A DNA stretch of 64,000 bases from a virus: the IMG/VR virus record IMGVR_UViG_3300025889_018102, positions 1-64,000 of that record; one strand, given 5' to 3'. Shown in pieces: positions 20,729 to 29,542 of the stretch (position 1 is the stretch's first letter; each line of letters opens with the position of its first letter). Below the pieces are notes generated by a model. The model did no database searches and had not been told where the DNA came from. It saw only the letters and a program-made list of their open reading frames with translations. Made by a program: the position numbers and the translations under genes.

Positions 20729-23221
20729 ATGCAAAAATTTTATACTAGTGTAATACAATATGGCAATAAGATCCTCTATCGTGGTATAGATAGAGGTATG
20801 CCTTTTATGTATAAAGATTCTTTTTCACCTACTCTCTTCGTTAAAACAAAAAATGTTTCACAATATAAATCTCTCTTTGGAGATATTCTAGAGCCTATCA
20901 AGTTTTCAGATATAAATGATACAAAAGAATATATAAAGATGTATTCTGATGTAGATAATTTTCATATCTTCGGTAATACAAATTTTGCATATCAATATAT
21001 AACTGAGAATTATAAAAATGAGATACAATTTGATATCTCACAAATACGCATCTATTCTATCGATATTGAAACAACAGCAGATAATGGATTTCCAGATGTA
21101 GATAATCCTATTGAGAAAGTTATTCTCATTACAGTAAGAGATTATACATCTAAAGAATTAATTACTTTTGGATGTAACCCCTATAAAATTACTCGATCAA
21201 ACCATAGATATATTCTTTGCAAAGATGAATACACATTACTTTCTAAATTTATCGAATTCTTTGAAACAGCATATCCTGATGTTATCACCGGATGGAACTG
21301 CGATATATTTGACATCCCTTATCTTATCAATCGTATTGAAAGATTAAAAGGTGAAGGTGCATCAAAGAAACTGTCACCATGGAATATCATCAAAGACAAA
21401 TCTTTTACTCGCAATGATAAACGGATAACATCATTTGAATTAGTCGGTATCTCAACTTTAGATTACTTAGATCTATATAAGAAGTTTACTTATACTGCTA
21501 GAGAATCATATAAGTTAGATTATATTGCTAAAGTTGAATTGGGAAAACAAAAACTTTCTCATGATGAATATGATACTTTTAAAGAATTTTATACAAAAAA
21601 TTGGCAAAAATTTACTGATTATAATGTAATTGACGTTGAACTAGTAGATGAATTGGAAGATAAGATGAAACTTATCGAACTAATTATCACTATGGCATAT
21701 GATGCCAAATGTAATTTTACAGATATCTTTTCTGCAGTCCGTACATGGGATTGTATCCTCTATAATCATTGCTGGAATAAGAATATCGTTGTTCATCAGA
21801 GAGATTCTAATCAGAAGGGTAGACAAATTGTTGGTGCATATGTAAAAGAACCTCGTCCAGGAAAATATGATTGGGTTGTATCTTTTGATGCAACATCACT
21901 TTATCCATCTATTATTATGCAATATAATATGTCACCAGAAACAATGGTAAATCTTACATATGATACCACTGTTGAAGGAATGTTAGAAGAAAGATATGAT
22001 ACAACAAATCTCATCACAAAAAATATTTGTATGGCAGCAAATGGATATTGTTATGATAACAGCAAACAAGGACTATTTCCTGAGATCGTCCAAAAGTTAT
22101 TTGATGATAGACAACGCTATAAGAAAGAGATGATTTCAGCACAAAAGAAATATGAAGAAACAAAAGATAAAAAATATCAAAAAGATATTGCTAAATATAA
22201 CAATTTTCAGATGGCAAGAAAGATTCAACTAAATTCTCTATTTGGAGCTATGGCTAATGAATGGTTTCGTCTTTATGATGATAGAATTGCTGAAGGTATT
22301 ACTATTACAGGTCAATACATCATTCAACAAGTAGCTAGAGCATTAAATGTTTATCTGAATAAAATCTGTAAAACAGAAGAGCATGATTATGCGTTTTATG
22401 GTGATACAGATTCATGTTATATTACATTAGATCCTCTTGTTAAAAAGTTCTTACCTAATCTAACAAAAGAAAAACTTATCAATTCTTTAGATAAGATCTG
22501 CGAAGATAAAATAGTACAAGTTATTAATGCAGCATGTGATGAATTGGCTGCATATACAAATGCTTTTGATAAAAAGGTTTATTTTAAGCGTGAGGCTATT
22601 AGTGATAGAGGTATCTGGGTAGCAAAGAAACGTTATGCGTTGAATGTTTATGATAATGAGGGTGTAAGATATGAAGAACCCAAATTAAAAGTTATGGGTT
22701 TAGAAATTGTTCGTTCATCTACACCAGAGCCTGTACGTGATGCATTAAAAGAAGCAGTGAAGATTGCATTAACAAAAACAGAATCTGATTTACATAAATT
22801 TATTGAGGAATTGGAAGTTAATTTTAAGAAGCTTCCCTCAAATGAAATTGCTTTTCCTCGTGGAGTAAATGGATTAGAAAAATATACCGATAGTGCTAAA
22901 ATTTATAAATTGGCAACTCCTATGCATGTGAGAGGCTCTTTGTTATATAACTTTTATTTAAAGAAGAAACGTTTAGATAAAAAGTATGAACAAATACAAG
23001 AGGGAGATAAGATTAAGTTTCTTTATTTGAAAGATCCCAATCCTATTAGTGAAAACTGTATTGCGTTTATGTCAAAACTTCCGGATGAATTAGCATTGTC
23101 GGATTATGTAGATTATGATACAATGTTTGAGAAATCTTTTATCGAACCTATTAATACAATTTTACAAGGCTTAGGTTGGAGTGCTAGACCACAAGCTAGT
23201 TTAGAATCTCTTTTCGCATAG
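20729..23221 (+). CDS. 43: Family B DNA polymerase
   Basis: 830 residues, near T4 gp43 (898). YSIDIETTADNGFP is exonuclease motif I, FDIPYLINRIERLKGEG lies in exonuclease II, SFDATSLYPSIIMQYNMSPE is polymerase motif A and YGDTDSCYITL is motif C. Proofreading and polymerising residues are all present. It acts with gp45/44/62 and leads a UvsX-gp40-gp41 block in T4 order. Confidence 0.97.
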   Translation: MQKFYTSVIQYGNKILYRGIDRGMPFMYKDSFSPTLFVKTKNVSQYKSLFGDILEPIKFSDINDTKEYIKMYSDVDNFHIFGNTNFAYQYITENYKNEIQFDISQIRIYSIDIETTADNGFPDVDNPIEKVILITVRDYTSKELITFGCNPYKITRSNHRYILCKDEYTLLSKFIEFFETAYPDVITGWNCDIFDIPYLINRIERLKGEGASKKLSPWNIIKDKSFTRNDKRITSFELVGISTLDYLDLYKKFTYTARESYKLDYIAKVELGKQKLSHDEYDTFKEFYTKNWQKFTDYNVIDVELVDELEDKMKLIELIITMAYDAKCNFTDIFSAVRTWDCILYNHCWNKNIVVHQRDSNQKGRQIVGAYVKEPRPGKYDWVVSFDATSLYPSIIMQYNMSPETMVNLTYDTTVEGMLEERYDTTNLITKNICMAANGYCYDNSKQGLFPEIVQKLFDDRQRYKKEMISAQKKYEETKDKKYQKDIAKYNNFQMARKIQLNSLFGAMANEWFRLYDDRIAEGITITGQYIIQQVARALNVYLNKICKTEEHDYAFYGDTDSCYITLDPLVKKFLPNLTKEKLINSLDKICEDKIVQVINAACDELAAYTNAFDKKVYFKREAISDRGIWVAKKRYALNVYDNEGVRYEEPKLKVMGLEIVRSSTPEPVRDALKEAVKIALTKTESDLHKFIEELEVNFKKLPSNEIAFPRGVNGLEKYTDSAKIYKLATPMHVRGSLLYNFYLKKKRLDKKYEQIQEGDKIKFLYLKDPNPISENCIAFMSKLPDELALSDYVDYDTMFEKSFIEPINTILQGLGWSARPQASLESLFA

Positions 23222-23229
23222 GAAATGTT

Positions 23230-24276
23230 ATGTCATTACTAGAAAAATTAAAAAAATCATCTACAATTAAAGAATCAGAAATTCTCACTGAATCGAAATT
23301 CTTCATTGAAAAGGATTTAATTCCTACACCAATTCCAATTTTAAATGTTGCTTTATCTGGTAGTTTAGATGGAGGATTAGCACCAGGTCTTACTATGTTT
23401 GCAGGACCTTCAAAACATTTTAAAAGTGCTTTCTCCTTGATGTTAGCTAAATCTTATCTTACCAAATATGAAGATGCTGTTGTATTGTTTTATGATTCAG
23501 AATTTGGCTCTCCACAAACATATTTTAAATCATTTGGTATTGATACAGATAAAGTTTTACATACTCCGATTACAGATATTGAGCAATTAAAACATGATGT
23601 AATGTCTCAATTATCTAATATTAATAGAAATGATCGTGTTATAGTTGTAATTGACTCTATCGGTAATCTTGCATCAAAGAAAGAGGTTGAAGATGCTTTA
23701 GAAGGTAAATCTGTTGCTGATATGTCTAGAGCAAAACAATTAAAGTCTTTATTTAGAATGGTTACTCCACATCTGACAATTAAAAATATCCCTATGATTG
23801 TAGTTAATCATACTTATAAAGAAATTGGTATGTTTCCTAAAGATATTGTAGGTGGAGGAACCGGTGCATATTATGGTAGTGATAACATCTATATTATCGG
23901 ACGACAACAAGAAAAAGATGGTTCTGAGCTTACAGGTTATAAGTTTATTATCAATGTAGAGAAATCTCGTCATGTGCGAGAAAAATCAAAAATTCCTGTT
24001 GAGGTATCATTTGAAGGTGGCATTAGCAAATGGTCAGGATTACTTGATATCGCCCTTGAAGGTGGATTTGTTACTAAACCTAGCAATGGATGGTATCAAA
24101 AAGCAGGAGATACTTCCAAATATAGACAAAAAGATACCTATACAAAAGAATTTTGGTCTTCTATTATAGAATCAAATGAATTTAAGCAATATATTGAACA
24201 AACCTATAAGATGAGTCAAACTAATATGGTGAACTCTGATTCAGATATTGATGAGGAGTATGAAAATGTTGAATGA
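23230..24276 (+). CDS. uvsX: UvsX RecA-like recombinase
   Basis: 348 residues. MFAGPSKHFKSAFSLML is the UvsX form of Walker A (GPSKxFKS), VIVVIDSIGNL is Walker B and VGGGTGAYYGSDNIY is the DNA-binding loop region. It coats single-stranded DNA and drives strand invasion for recombination-dependent replication. The next gene overlaps its end. Confidence 0.95.
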   Translation: MSLLEKLKKSSTIKESEILTESKFFIEKDLIPTPIPILNVALSGSLDGGLAPGLTMFAGPSKHFKSAFSLMLAKSYLTKYEDAVVLFYDSEFGSPQTYFKSFGIDTDKVLHTPITDIEQLKHDVMSQLSNINRNDRVIVVIDSIGNLASKKEVEDALEGKSVADMSRAKQLKSLFRMVTPHLTIKNIPMIVVNHTYKEIGMFPKDIVGGGTGAYYGSDNIYIIGRQQEKDGSELTGYKFIINVEKSRHVREKSKIPVEVSFEGGISKWSGLLDIALEGGFVTKPSNGWYQKAGDTSKYRQKDTYTKEFWSSIIESNEFKQYIEQTYKMSQTNMVNSDSDIDEEYENVE

Positions 24277-24562
24277 TGTTTATAGAGTTTGGAATGTAGA
24301 TTATTCTTTAGAAGAAACTAAAGAAGAAAAAGTTCCACATTGGGGATTTGAAATCTTAAAGGGTAAGTTCAAAGATACAGTAATAGAGATTGAGAATATT
24401 GATTATAAGGATGAAAGTTTAGATGTAGGATTTCATTTTCTCAATACTCCTGATACAATATCAACTGAAGAAATGAAAACAAAAGATTTTGATGAATTAA
24501 TAGAATGTATCATTTCTGATTTTATTGCTAGAGCTATAAAGGACACGGATGACAAGTATTGA
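24266..24562 (+). CDS. gp40-like small protein between uvsX and 41
   Basis: The ATG at 24266, eight bases after GAGGAG, gives 98 residues, close to T4 gp40 (about 114). Identity rests mainly on the T4 position between uvsX and 41. T4 gp40 assists head vertex assembly. The acidic sequence gives no independent proof. Confidence 0.45.
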   Translation: MLNDVYRVWNVDYSLEETKEEKVPHWGFEILKGKFKDTVIEIENIDYKDESLDVGFHFLNTPDTISTEEMKTKDFDELIECIISDFIARAIKDTDDKY

Positions 24563-25922
24563 ACAAACAATTTTATCTAACTTAATTCACAACGAAGATT
24601 ATATGAGAAAGGTTATCCCCTTTCTCAAGGAGGAATATTTTACAGAATCTACTACAAAGAGTCTTTTCAAGCATATATCAGAATTTATAGAAAAGTATAA
24701 TACACAGCCATCTAAAGATGCTTTAACTATTGCTTTTCATAATGATAAAACTTTAAATGAGGATACTTATTCTGATCTCATTAATCATCTAGATACATTA
24801 ACAACAAAAGAATCTAATATAGAATGGTTATTGAACGAAACAGAAAAATATTGTAAAGATAGAGCTGTTTATAATGCTATTGTAAACTCCATTAGTATTA
24901 TTGATGGTAGAGACAAAGTACATTCTAAAGATGGAATTCCATCTTTGCTTCAAGAAGCATTAAGTGTATGTTTTGATACTTCTGTAGGGCATGATTATTT
25001 AGATGATGCTGAAAGTAGATTTGAGTTTTATAATCGTGTAGAGGCAAGAATTCCATTTGATTTACATTATATGAATTTGATCACAAATAATGGTATTCCA
25101 AATAAAACTTTAAATATTATTTTATCTGGCACTGGTGGGGGGAAGAGCTTATTTCTATGTCATGTAGCTTCTTCTTATCTAAATCAAGGTAAAAATATTT
25201 TATATATTACATTGGAGATGGCAGAAGAAAGAATTGCTGAAAGAATTGATGCAAACTTACTTAATACACAAATTGATCAACTAAAAGATTTACCTAAACA
25301 TATTTTCATTGATAGAGTAGCAAAGATAACAAATAAAACTAATGGTAAATTAATTATTAAAGAGTATCCAACTGCTTCAGCACATGTTGGTCATTTTAAA
25401 ACTTTATTAAATGAACTGAAGTTAAAGAGAAACTTTATACCAGATGCCATCTTTATTGATTATCTTAACATCTGTTCTAGTTCACGGTTTAAACCTAGTT
25501 CAGGAGCAAACTCTTATATTATTATTAAATCGATTGCTGAAGAATTGAGAGGATTGGCAGTTGAATTTAATGTTCCAATTTGGTCAGCAACACAAACTAC
25601 AAGATCGGGTTATAGTAATACAGATGTAGAATTAACAGATACATCTGAAAGTTTTGGTTTACCAGCAACTGCAGATTTTATGTTTGCGTTAATTAATACT
25701 GAAGATCTGGAAAAACAAAGCCAGGTTATGGTTAAACAACTTAAAAGCAGATATCGTGATCCTTCTAAAAATAAAAGATTTCTTTTGGGTATAGATAGAG
25801 CAAAGATGCGATTATATGATCTAGAAGAATCTGCACAAAAAGGTATCACTGATGCGGGCGAGGAAGAATCTTTTAATCTTAATAGAAAATTTGAAAGGAA
25901 TTATTCAGATATCAAAATATAA
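24549..25922 (+). CDS. 41: Replicative DNA helicase (DnaB family)
   Basis: 457 residues, matching T4 gp41 (475). LSGTGGGKSLFLCHVAS is Walker A, IFIDYLNICSS is Walker B and ATQTTRSGY carries the sensor Gln. It is a hexameric 5'-3' helicase working with primase gp61. A late-type promoter lies across its stop codon. Confidence 0.95.
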   Translation: MTSIEQTILSNLIHNEDYMRKVIPFLKEEYFTESTTKSLFKHISEFIEKYNTQPSKDALTIAFHNDKTLNEDTYSDLINHLDTLTTKESNIEWLLNETEKYCKDRAVYNAIVNSISIIDGRDKVHSKDGIPSLLQEALSVCFDTSVGHDYLDDAESRFEFYNRVEARIPFDLHYMNLITNNGIPNKTLNIILSGTGGGKSLFLCHVASSYLNQGKNILYITLEMAEERIAERIDANLLNTQIDQLKDLPKHIFIDRVAKITNKTNGKLIIKEYPTASAHVGHFKTLLNELKLKRNFIPDAIFIDYLNICSSSRFKPSSGANSYIIIKSIAEELRGLAVEFNVPIWSATQTTRSGYSNTDVELTDTSESFGLPATADFMFALINTEDLEKQSQVMVKQLKSRYRDPSKNKRFLLGIDRAKMRLYDLEESAQKGITDAGEEESFNLNRKFERNYSDIKI

Positions 25923-25925
25923 ATA
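25918..25925 (+). promoter_or_regulatory. T4-type late promoter TATAAATA
   Basis: An exact octamer spanning the gp41 stop codon, 30 bases before the next ATG. The spacing suits a late transcript for the metalloprotease-like gene. Confidence 0.7.
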
Positions 25926-25954
25926 CTCTATGTATACACTTTAAGGAGTGCATT

Positions 25955-26608
25955 ATGCATCTAGGACCAAAAATCTGGAAAAGATTGAATAAGTATTCCG
26001 ATAAGTTAACAGGCAAATTTACAATTAGCCAATTTAAAGAAAATTTAGAGTTTATTATTAAGCCATTTGGCGCAAAAGTAATTATAGAACTTAGATCACT
26101 TTCTAAAAATAAACTGTTTGCTATTGGTGGAGAATATGACTTTTCTACTAATAGACAACCTATAACTATTTTTTTATTTATAAATCAGAATAAACAACAG
26201 ATATATCTTTCAAAAAAAAGAAAAGAAAGTTTCCTCTTCCAATTGAATCAGACTTTACAGCACGAATTAATACATAAATTTCAGCACGCTAAAAAACAAG
26301 AAAAATTTTATACTACACAATATAACTTCTCTAAAGGATCCGCTAAACGCGGATTATCTTCTATGGAATATTTGGCTATTGTTGAAGAGATAGATGCTTA
26401 TTCCCATGATCTTGCTATGGAGATTATTTATTATTATCCTGAGGATAATTACAAAACTATATTAAATAACTTGAGTAAATATAAGAAGTTATATACATGG
26501 AATCTATACTCTACAACATTTAAAGGGGCGAGATGGAATCATATCAAAGCCGTGCTTTTACTTAAAACTTACAAGTGGTTACCTTTAATCAAAGAAAAAT
26601 TCCTTTAA
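25955..26608 (+). CDS. HExxH metallopeptidase-like protein
   Basis: 217 residues. LQHELIHKFQHAKK carries HExxH, and VEEIDAYSHDLAME about 70 residues later can supply the third zinc ligand. AAGGAG lies ten bases before the ATG. It is preceded by a late promoter, so it may belong to the virion or to assembly. The substrate is unknown; a different, shorter HExxH protein is at 9530. Confidence 0.65.
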   Translation: MHLGPKIWKRLNKYSDKLTGKFTISQFKENLEFIIKPFGAKVIIELRSLSKNKLFAIGGEYDFSTNRQPITIFLFINQNKQQIYLSKKRKESFLFQLNQTLQHELIHKFQHAKKQEKFYTTQYNFSKGSAKRGLSSMEYLAIVEEIDAYSHDLAMEIIYYYPEDNYKTILNNLSKYKKLYTWNLYSTTFKGARWNHIKAVLLLKTYKWLPLIKEKFL

Positions 26609-26629
26609 AATCAATAGATTACAATCTGC

Positions 26630-26657
26630 TTGACATTTTTTATAGAATCTGTATAAT
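26630..26657 (+). promoter_or_regulatory. Early sigma70 promoter
   Basis: TTGACA at 26630 and TATAAT at 26652, spacer 16. A diverged form of the upstream element (AAATCAATAGATTA) starts at about 26609. Confidence 0.85.
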
Positions 26658-26686
26658 ATAGGTGTATACTTAGTGGAAGAATCGTT

Positions 26687-27097
26687 ATGATATCTATGCC
26701 GGAGATAGGTTCTGTTGTCAGAGTAGTGACGAAGTTTCCTAATACATATTACTACTCTGATGCAGAATATGAATACAAAACTTTTACTGGGCGTATCATT
26801 CGTCCAGAGTCATGGATGCAAGGAGATGAGTTTAATATTGAAACAGGAAATCCGAAGTATCCTAAATCAATTATTAGATTGAAAAATGTATCAGAGATAC
26901 AATATCTTAGTGGTTCGGCTAGAAAAATAGAAGAATCTGTTACAAGAATTTTCAAAATTACTAGTAAAAGTTCAAAAAAACAATATACGGTTACTGTTGA
27001 CGGAATGCGGGGTAGATGTGATTGCCTGGGATTTCAGTTCAGAAAAAACTGTAAACATAATGATGCGGTTCTAAAGAAGATTGGAGTGAAAAAATGA
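26687..27097 (+). CDS. SWIM zinc-finger-type protein
   Basis: 136 residues. The C-terminus GRCDCLGFQFRKNCKHNDA follows the CxCx(n)CxH pattern of SWIM zinc fingers, which bind DNA or proteins. The N-terminal 80 residues look like a small beta barrel (GSVVRVVTKFPNTYYY). An early gene by promoter. An ATG four codons downstream is an alternative start. Confidence 0.65.
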   Translation: MISMPEIGSVVRVVTKFPNTYYYSDAEYEYKTFTGRIIRPESWMQGDEFNIETGNPKYPKSIIRLKNVSEIQYLSGSARKIEESVTRIFKITSKSSKKQYTVTVDGMRGRCDCLGFQFRKNCKHNDAVLKKIGVKK

Positions 27098-27255
27098 AAC
27101 AACCACAAATCTCAGTAAAACTGAACAATTATTCCGGCAAACCTCTTAAATTTGATAATATCACTTTTAAACAAGCACAAGAACTTTTAGAAAATTTCAG
27201 CGGATGGCATCTAATTGTTACAAGCACTAAAATGCAAAAAGAATATAAACGATGA
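27094..27255 (+). CDS. Small hypothetical protein
   Basis: 53 residues starting MKQPQISVKLNNYSGKPLKF, coupled by overlap to the SWIM gene and to the next membrane peptide. It resembles an SPOR-like strand-helix pattern too weakly to assign. Confidence 0.55.
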   Translation: MKQPQISVKLNNYSGKPLKFDNITFKQAQELLENFSGWHLIVTSTKMQKEYKR

Positions 27256-27404
27256 GTCCTGATACATATATGAGTACAACAGCATTGTACTTTTCTTTAG
27301 CCTTTTTAGCTACGTTTCTGATAGAAGAACCTACATTTGTAACATATATAGTAAGATTCTTTTTCTTCTTTATGGTATTTTCTTACACCTTTATAACATT
27401 ATGA
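27252..27404 (+). CDS. Two-helix membrane micropeptide
   Basis: 50 residues with hydrophobic segments ALYFSLAFLATFLI and VRFFFFFMVFSYTFI separated by EEPTF. Four-base overlaps on both sides place it in the operon with the YqiA-like hydrolase. Confidence 0.55.
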   Translation: MSPDTYMSTTALYFSLAFLATFLIEEPTFVTYIVRFFFFFMVFSYTFITL

Positions 27405-27940
27405 TCATATATATTCACGGTTATAATAGTACTGGATTAGAAACTTTTGGTAAGATTAAAGAGGGAATTCCTGATAGCATTCCAATGAAATTGATTCAAT
27501 ATGATACTATAGATGCAGATGTATCATATAAACAAATTATGGAGCAACTTACCCCTCATTTAGATGATGATATTCTTATTGTAGGTTCTAGTTTGGGTGG
27601 GTTTTGGGCTAATTATTTTGCATGTAAATATGCATATAGAATGGTGCTAATCAACCCAGCCACTCAACCACATATATCACTTAAAAAGTATCAAGAAAAT
27701 ACTGATAGTTTTTTATCATATGAAAAAATTATCAATGAGCGGCTTGAACACTGTTCTAATGTATGTTATAGAACTTTGATTTTAGGTCTGCAGGATGAGG
27801 TTTTAGATCCTCGAGAAACTTTAGAGTATTATGAAAGATTTCATCCAAAAATTTATACTTTTGCTCAAGAAAAACACCGTTTCAAAGATTTTAACCCAAT
27901 AAATAAAATTATTCGTAAAATATACAACACTTATTACTAA
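27401..27940 (+). CDS. YqiA/UPF0227-like alpha/beta hydrolase
   Basis: 179 residues. MIIYIHGYNSTG is the oxyanion strand, IVGSSLGGFWANYFA the nucleophile elbow (Ser in GSSLGG), LGLQDEVLDP the acid strand and EKHRFKDF the catalytic His. Family members are esterases or lipases of poorly known substrate. In a phage it might act on acyl groups of host envelope molecules; that is inference. Confidence 0.85.
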   Translation: MIIYIHGYNSTGLETFGKIKEGIPDSIPMKLIQYDTIDADVSYKQIMEQLTPHLDDDILIVGSSLGGFWANYFACKYAYRMVLINPATQPHISLKKYQENTDSFLSYEKIINERLEHCSNVCYRTLILGLQDEVLDPRETLEYYERFHPKIYTFAQEKHRFKDFNPINKIIRKIYNTYY

Positions 27941-27951
27941 GGATAATTAAA

Positions 27952-28539
27952 ATGAATGAGTTTAAATCCTTTCTAGAAGAAAGATTCATCAATCTTCTTC
28001 CTCAACATGAAAAAGAAAAGCATGAACATGCTGATCATGTGTGGAATATGCTTCAGACAGCATATAAGCCTTTAGGTGGAATTCATGGTTCGGGATTTGA
28101 ATCAAAAGAAGATATGGTAAAGAAAATACCGATGTGGAAATTACATAAAGAAGGTGGAAAAGTTCGTTCTGTTCAACTATATAAAGATAAAGAAGGTAGA
28201 AAGCGTGTTGCTATAGCTACAGATGGAACAGATGCGGGTAAACGTGGATTAGCATCTATGATGAAAGATGATTTCAAACAAAAAAGATCGTATGGTGAAG
28301 TTTCTGGTCCCTCTCTATCTTTTTTAAAAAAACATCTTCCCAATGTCAGAGATTTTGCTATTCCGCGCCATCAAGCAGCTAAATTAGCAAAAGAAGAATT
28401 ACGCAAACCACCACATGATGATCCCGAGCTTCAGAAACATCCAGAACTAAAACATCATTTTTACCAAAGAAAAATTGGAGGAGAGTGGCATACTAAAGTG
28501 ATGCTAGGGATACCACACAATCCTATAAGATCTAAATAA
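27952..28539 (+). CDS. Putative packaged internal protein
   Basis: 195 residues. The N-terminus MNEFKSFLEER resembles the T4 capsid-targeting peptide that ends at an L-x-E prohead-protease site. The body is His- and Lys-rich (HEKEKHEHADHVWNML, PHDDPELQKHPELKHHF) with no catalytic motif I recognise. It precedes an early promoter, so its timing is unclear. Confidence 0.55.
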   Translation: MNEFKSFLEERFINLLPQHEKEKHEHADHVWNMLQTAYKPLGGIHGSGFESKEDMVKKIPMWKLHKEGGKVRSVQLYKDKEGRKRVAIATDGTDAGKRGLASMMKDDFKQKRSYGEVSGPSLSFLKKHLPNVRDFAIPRHQAAKLAKEELRKPPHDDPELQKHPELKHHFYQRKIGGEWHTKVMLGIPHNPIRSK

Positions 28540-28584
28540 TTGATTTTAAAGTGTTTTTTTAATGTAAAAAGTTTAAAAAAAAGC

Positions 28585-28612
28585 TTGACATTTAGTATAG
28601 AACATGTATAAT
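28585..28612 (+). promoter_or_regulatory. Early sigma70 promoter
   Basis: TTGACA at 28585 and TATAAT at 28607, spacer 16. It precedes the membrane micropeptide and the 141-residue gene. Confidence 0.85.
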
Positions 28613-28644
28613 ATGGTTTTACGATGATAGAAGGATGCGGGAAA

Positions 28645-28713
28645 ATGAATATGGACAAAGTAATTTTTATCACTGCAGTTGTACTTTTTCCCGTTCTTTT
28701 TATTCTGTATTGA
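28645..28713 (+). CDS. 22-residue single-helix membrane micropeptide
   Basis: MNMDKVIFITAVVLFPVLFILY, ATG just after a GGATGCGGG stretch and directly downstream of the promoter. The peptide is one membrane helix. Comparable to small early membrane peptides of phages; unproven. Confidence 0.4.
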   Translation: MNMDKVIFITAVVLFPVLFILY

Positions 28714-28772
28714 TTGACAGAAGTATAGTAGGGTGTTATAATTGTTTTTTTAACTTGAGAGGTGCATATATT

Positions 28773-29198
28773 ATGAATGCAAAGTATAATTTTGGTGGTG
28801 TGTCTAAGCGTCTGGGTAAGTTCAAAGTCCGTGTAGGTCAAGGTGATATGGTAACTCGTATTAAGGCTATGATTAAAGCTGGGCATACGGATATTGAGTT
28901 GGTAGAGTTTGATGAAAAGTTCACTAAGGCGCAGATTTGCGAGAAGCTTCTAAAGAATGATAAGTTCAAAGATTACGAAGCTATTATCAATCAAACTTAT
29001 GATAAGAAGATGGGTCTGACAACTGTTAAGGTTTCGTCAGCCAAACCCACAAAAAACAAGAAGTCTGTTAAGAAGACTCAGCCTGTTTCTAAGAAGGAAA
29101 AGGCAGTGAAGCAACCCAAGGTAGTTATTGGATCTAAGCCTAGTAAAGATGAGGAAGATGATCTAATGATTGAAGAAATCAAACAATATGCAGTATAA
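28773..29198 (+). CDS. Hypothetical protein with Lys-rich linker
   Basis: The ATG at 28773 follows GAGAGG and gives 141 residues. Residues 1-90 look folded (KFKVRVGQGDMVTRIKAMI), followed by a Lys/Pro linker (KPTKNKKSVKKTQPVSKKEK) and a short acidic tail. The linker suggests binding to nucleic acid. No family recognised. Confidence 0.65.
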   Translation: MNAKYNFGGVSKRLGKFKVRVGQGDMVTRIKAMIKAGHTDIELVEFDEKFTKAQICEKLLKNDKFKDYEAIINQTYDKKMGLTTVKVSSAKPTKNKKSVKKTQPVSKKEKAVKQPKVVIGSKPSKDEEDDLMIEEIKQYAV

Positions 29199-29216
29199 TT
29201 TTATGGAGTATCTTGA

Positions 29217-29459
29217 ATGAAAACTCAAAATGAGAAGTTAGTATCGTATTTTAAGACAGGTCGTAAGTTGAATCAAGCCCAAGCCCGAGGTCTTTTTGGA
29301 GTGAAGAATCTTCCAGCACGTGTTGCTGAACTACGTGATGCTGGTATGGCAATTTACACTAATACTAGTAAGAAGGGCACCAGTTATCGTCTTGGGCGTC
29401 CTAATCAACGTATGGTAAGTTTTGCGTATAGGCTAGCGGGTACTCAATTTTTTGAGTAA
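29217..29459 (+). CDS. Winged-helix-like DNA-binding protein
   Basis: 80 residues. LNQAQARGLFGVKNLPARVAELR followed by IYTNTSKKGTSYRLG is a helix-turn-helix plus wing pattern used by small phage regulators. It is the last gene before a strong terminator and the start of the late block. Confidence 0.7.
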   Translation: MKTQNEKLVSYFKTGRKLNQAQARGLFGVKNLPARVAELRDAGMAIYTNTSKKGTSYRLGRPNQRMVSFAYRLAGTQFFE

Positions 29460-29483
29460 ACGTAGAGGTAGATAAATTTTTCA

Positions 29484-29505
29484 GGGCGCTTTGGCGCCCT
29501 TTTTT
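29484..29505 (+). terminator. Rho-independent terminator
   Basis: GGGCGC and GCGCCC pair across TTTG and are followed by six T. It separates early genes from the late block; a late promoter begins four bases later. Confidence 0.93.
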
Positions 29506-29509
29506 ATTG

Positions 29510-29517
29510 TATAAATA
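29510..29517 (+). promoter_or_regulatory. T4-type late promoter TATAAATA
   Basis: An exact octamer immediately after the terminator and 26 bases before the ATG of the 443-residue gene. Confidence 0.82.
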
Positions 29518-29542
29518 TTAAAATAAACCACGGATTACGTAG

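Noticed and set aside
28461-28886. Open frame on the minus strand of 141 codons
   Set aside because: It lies opposite two forward genes, a promoter and a terminator-free gap, with no ribosome site or family motif; treated as a shadow.
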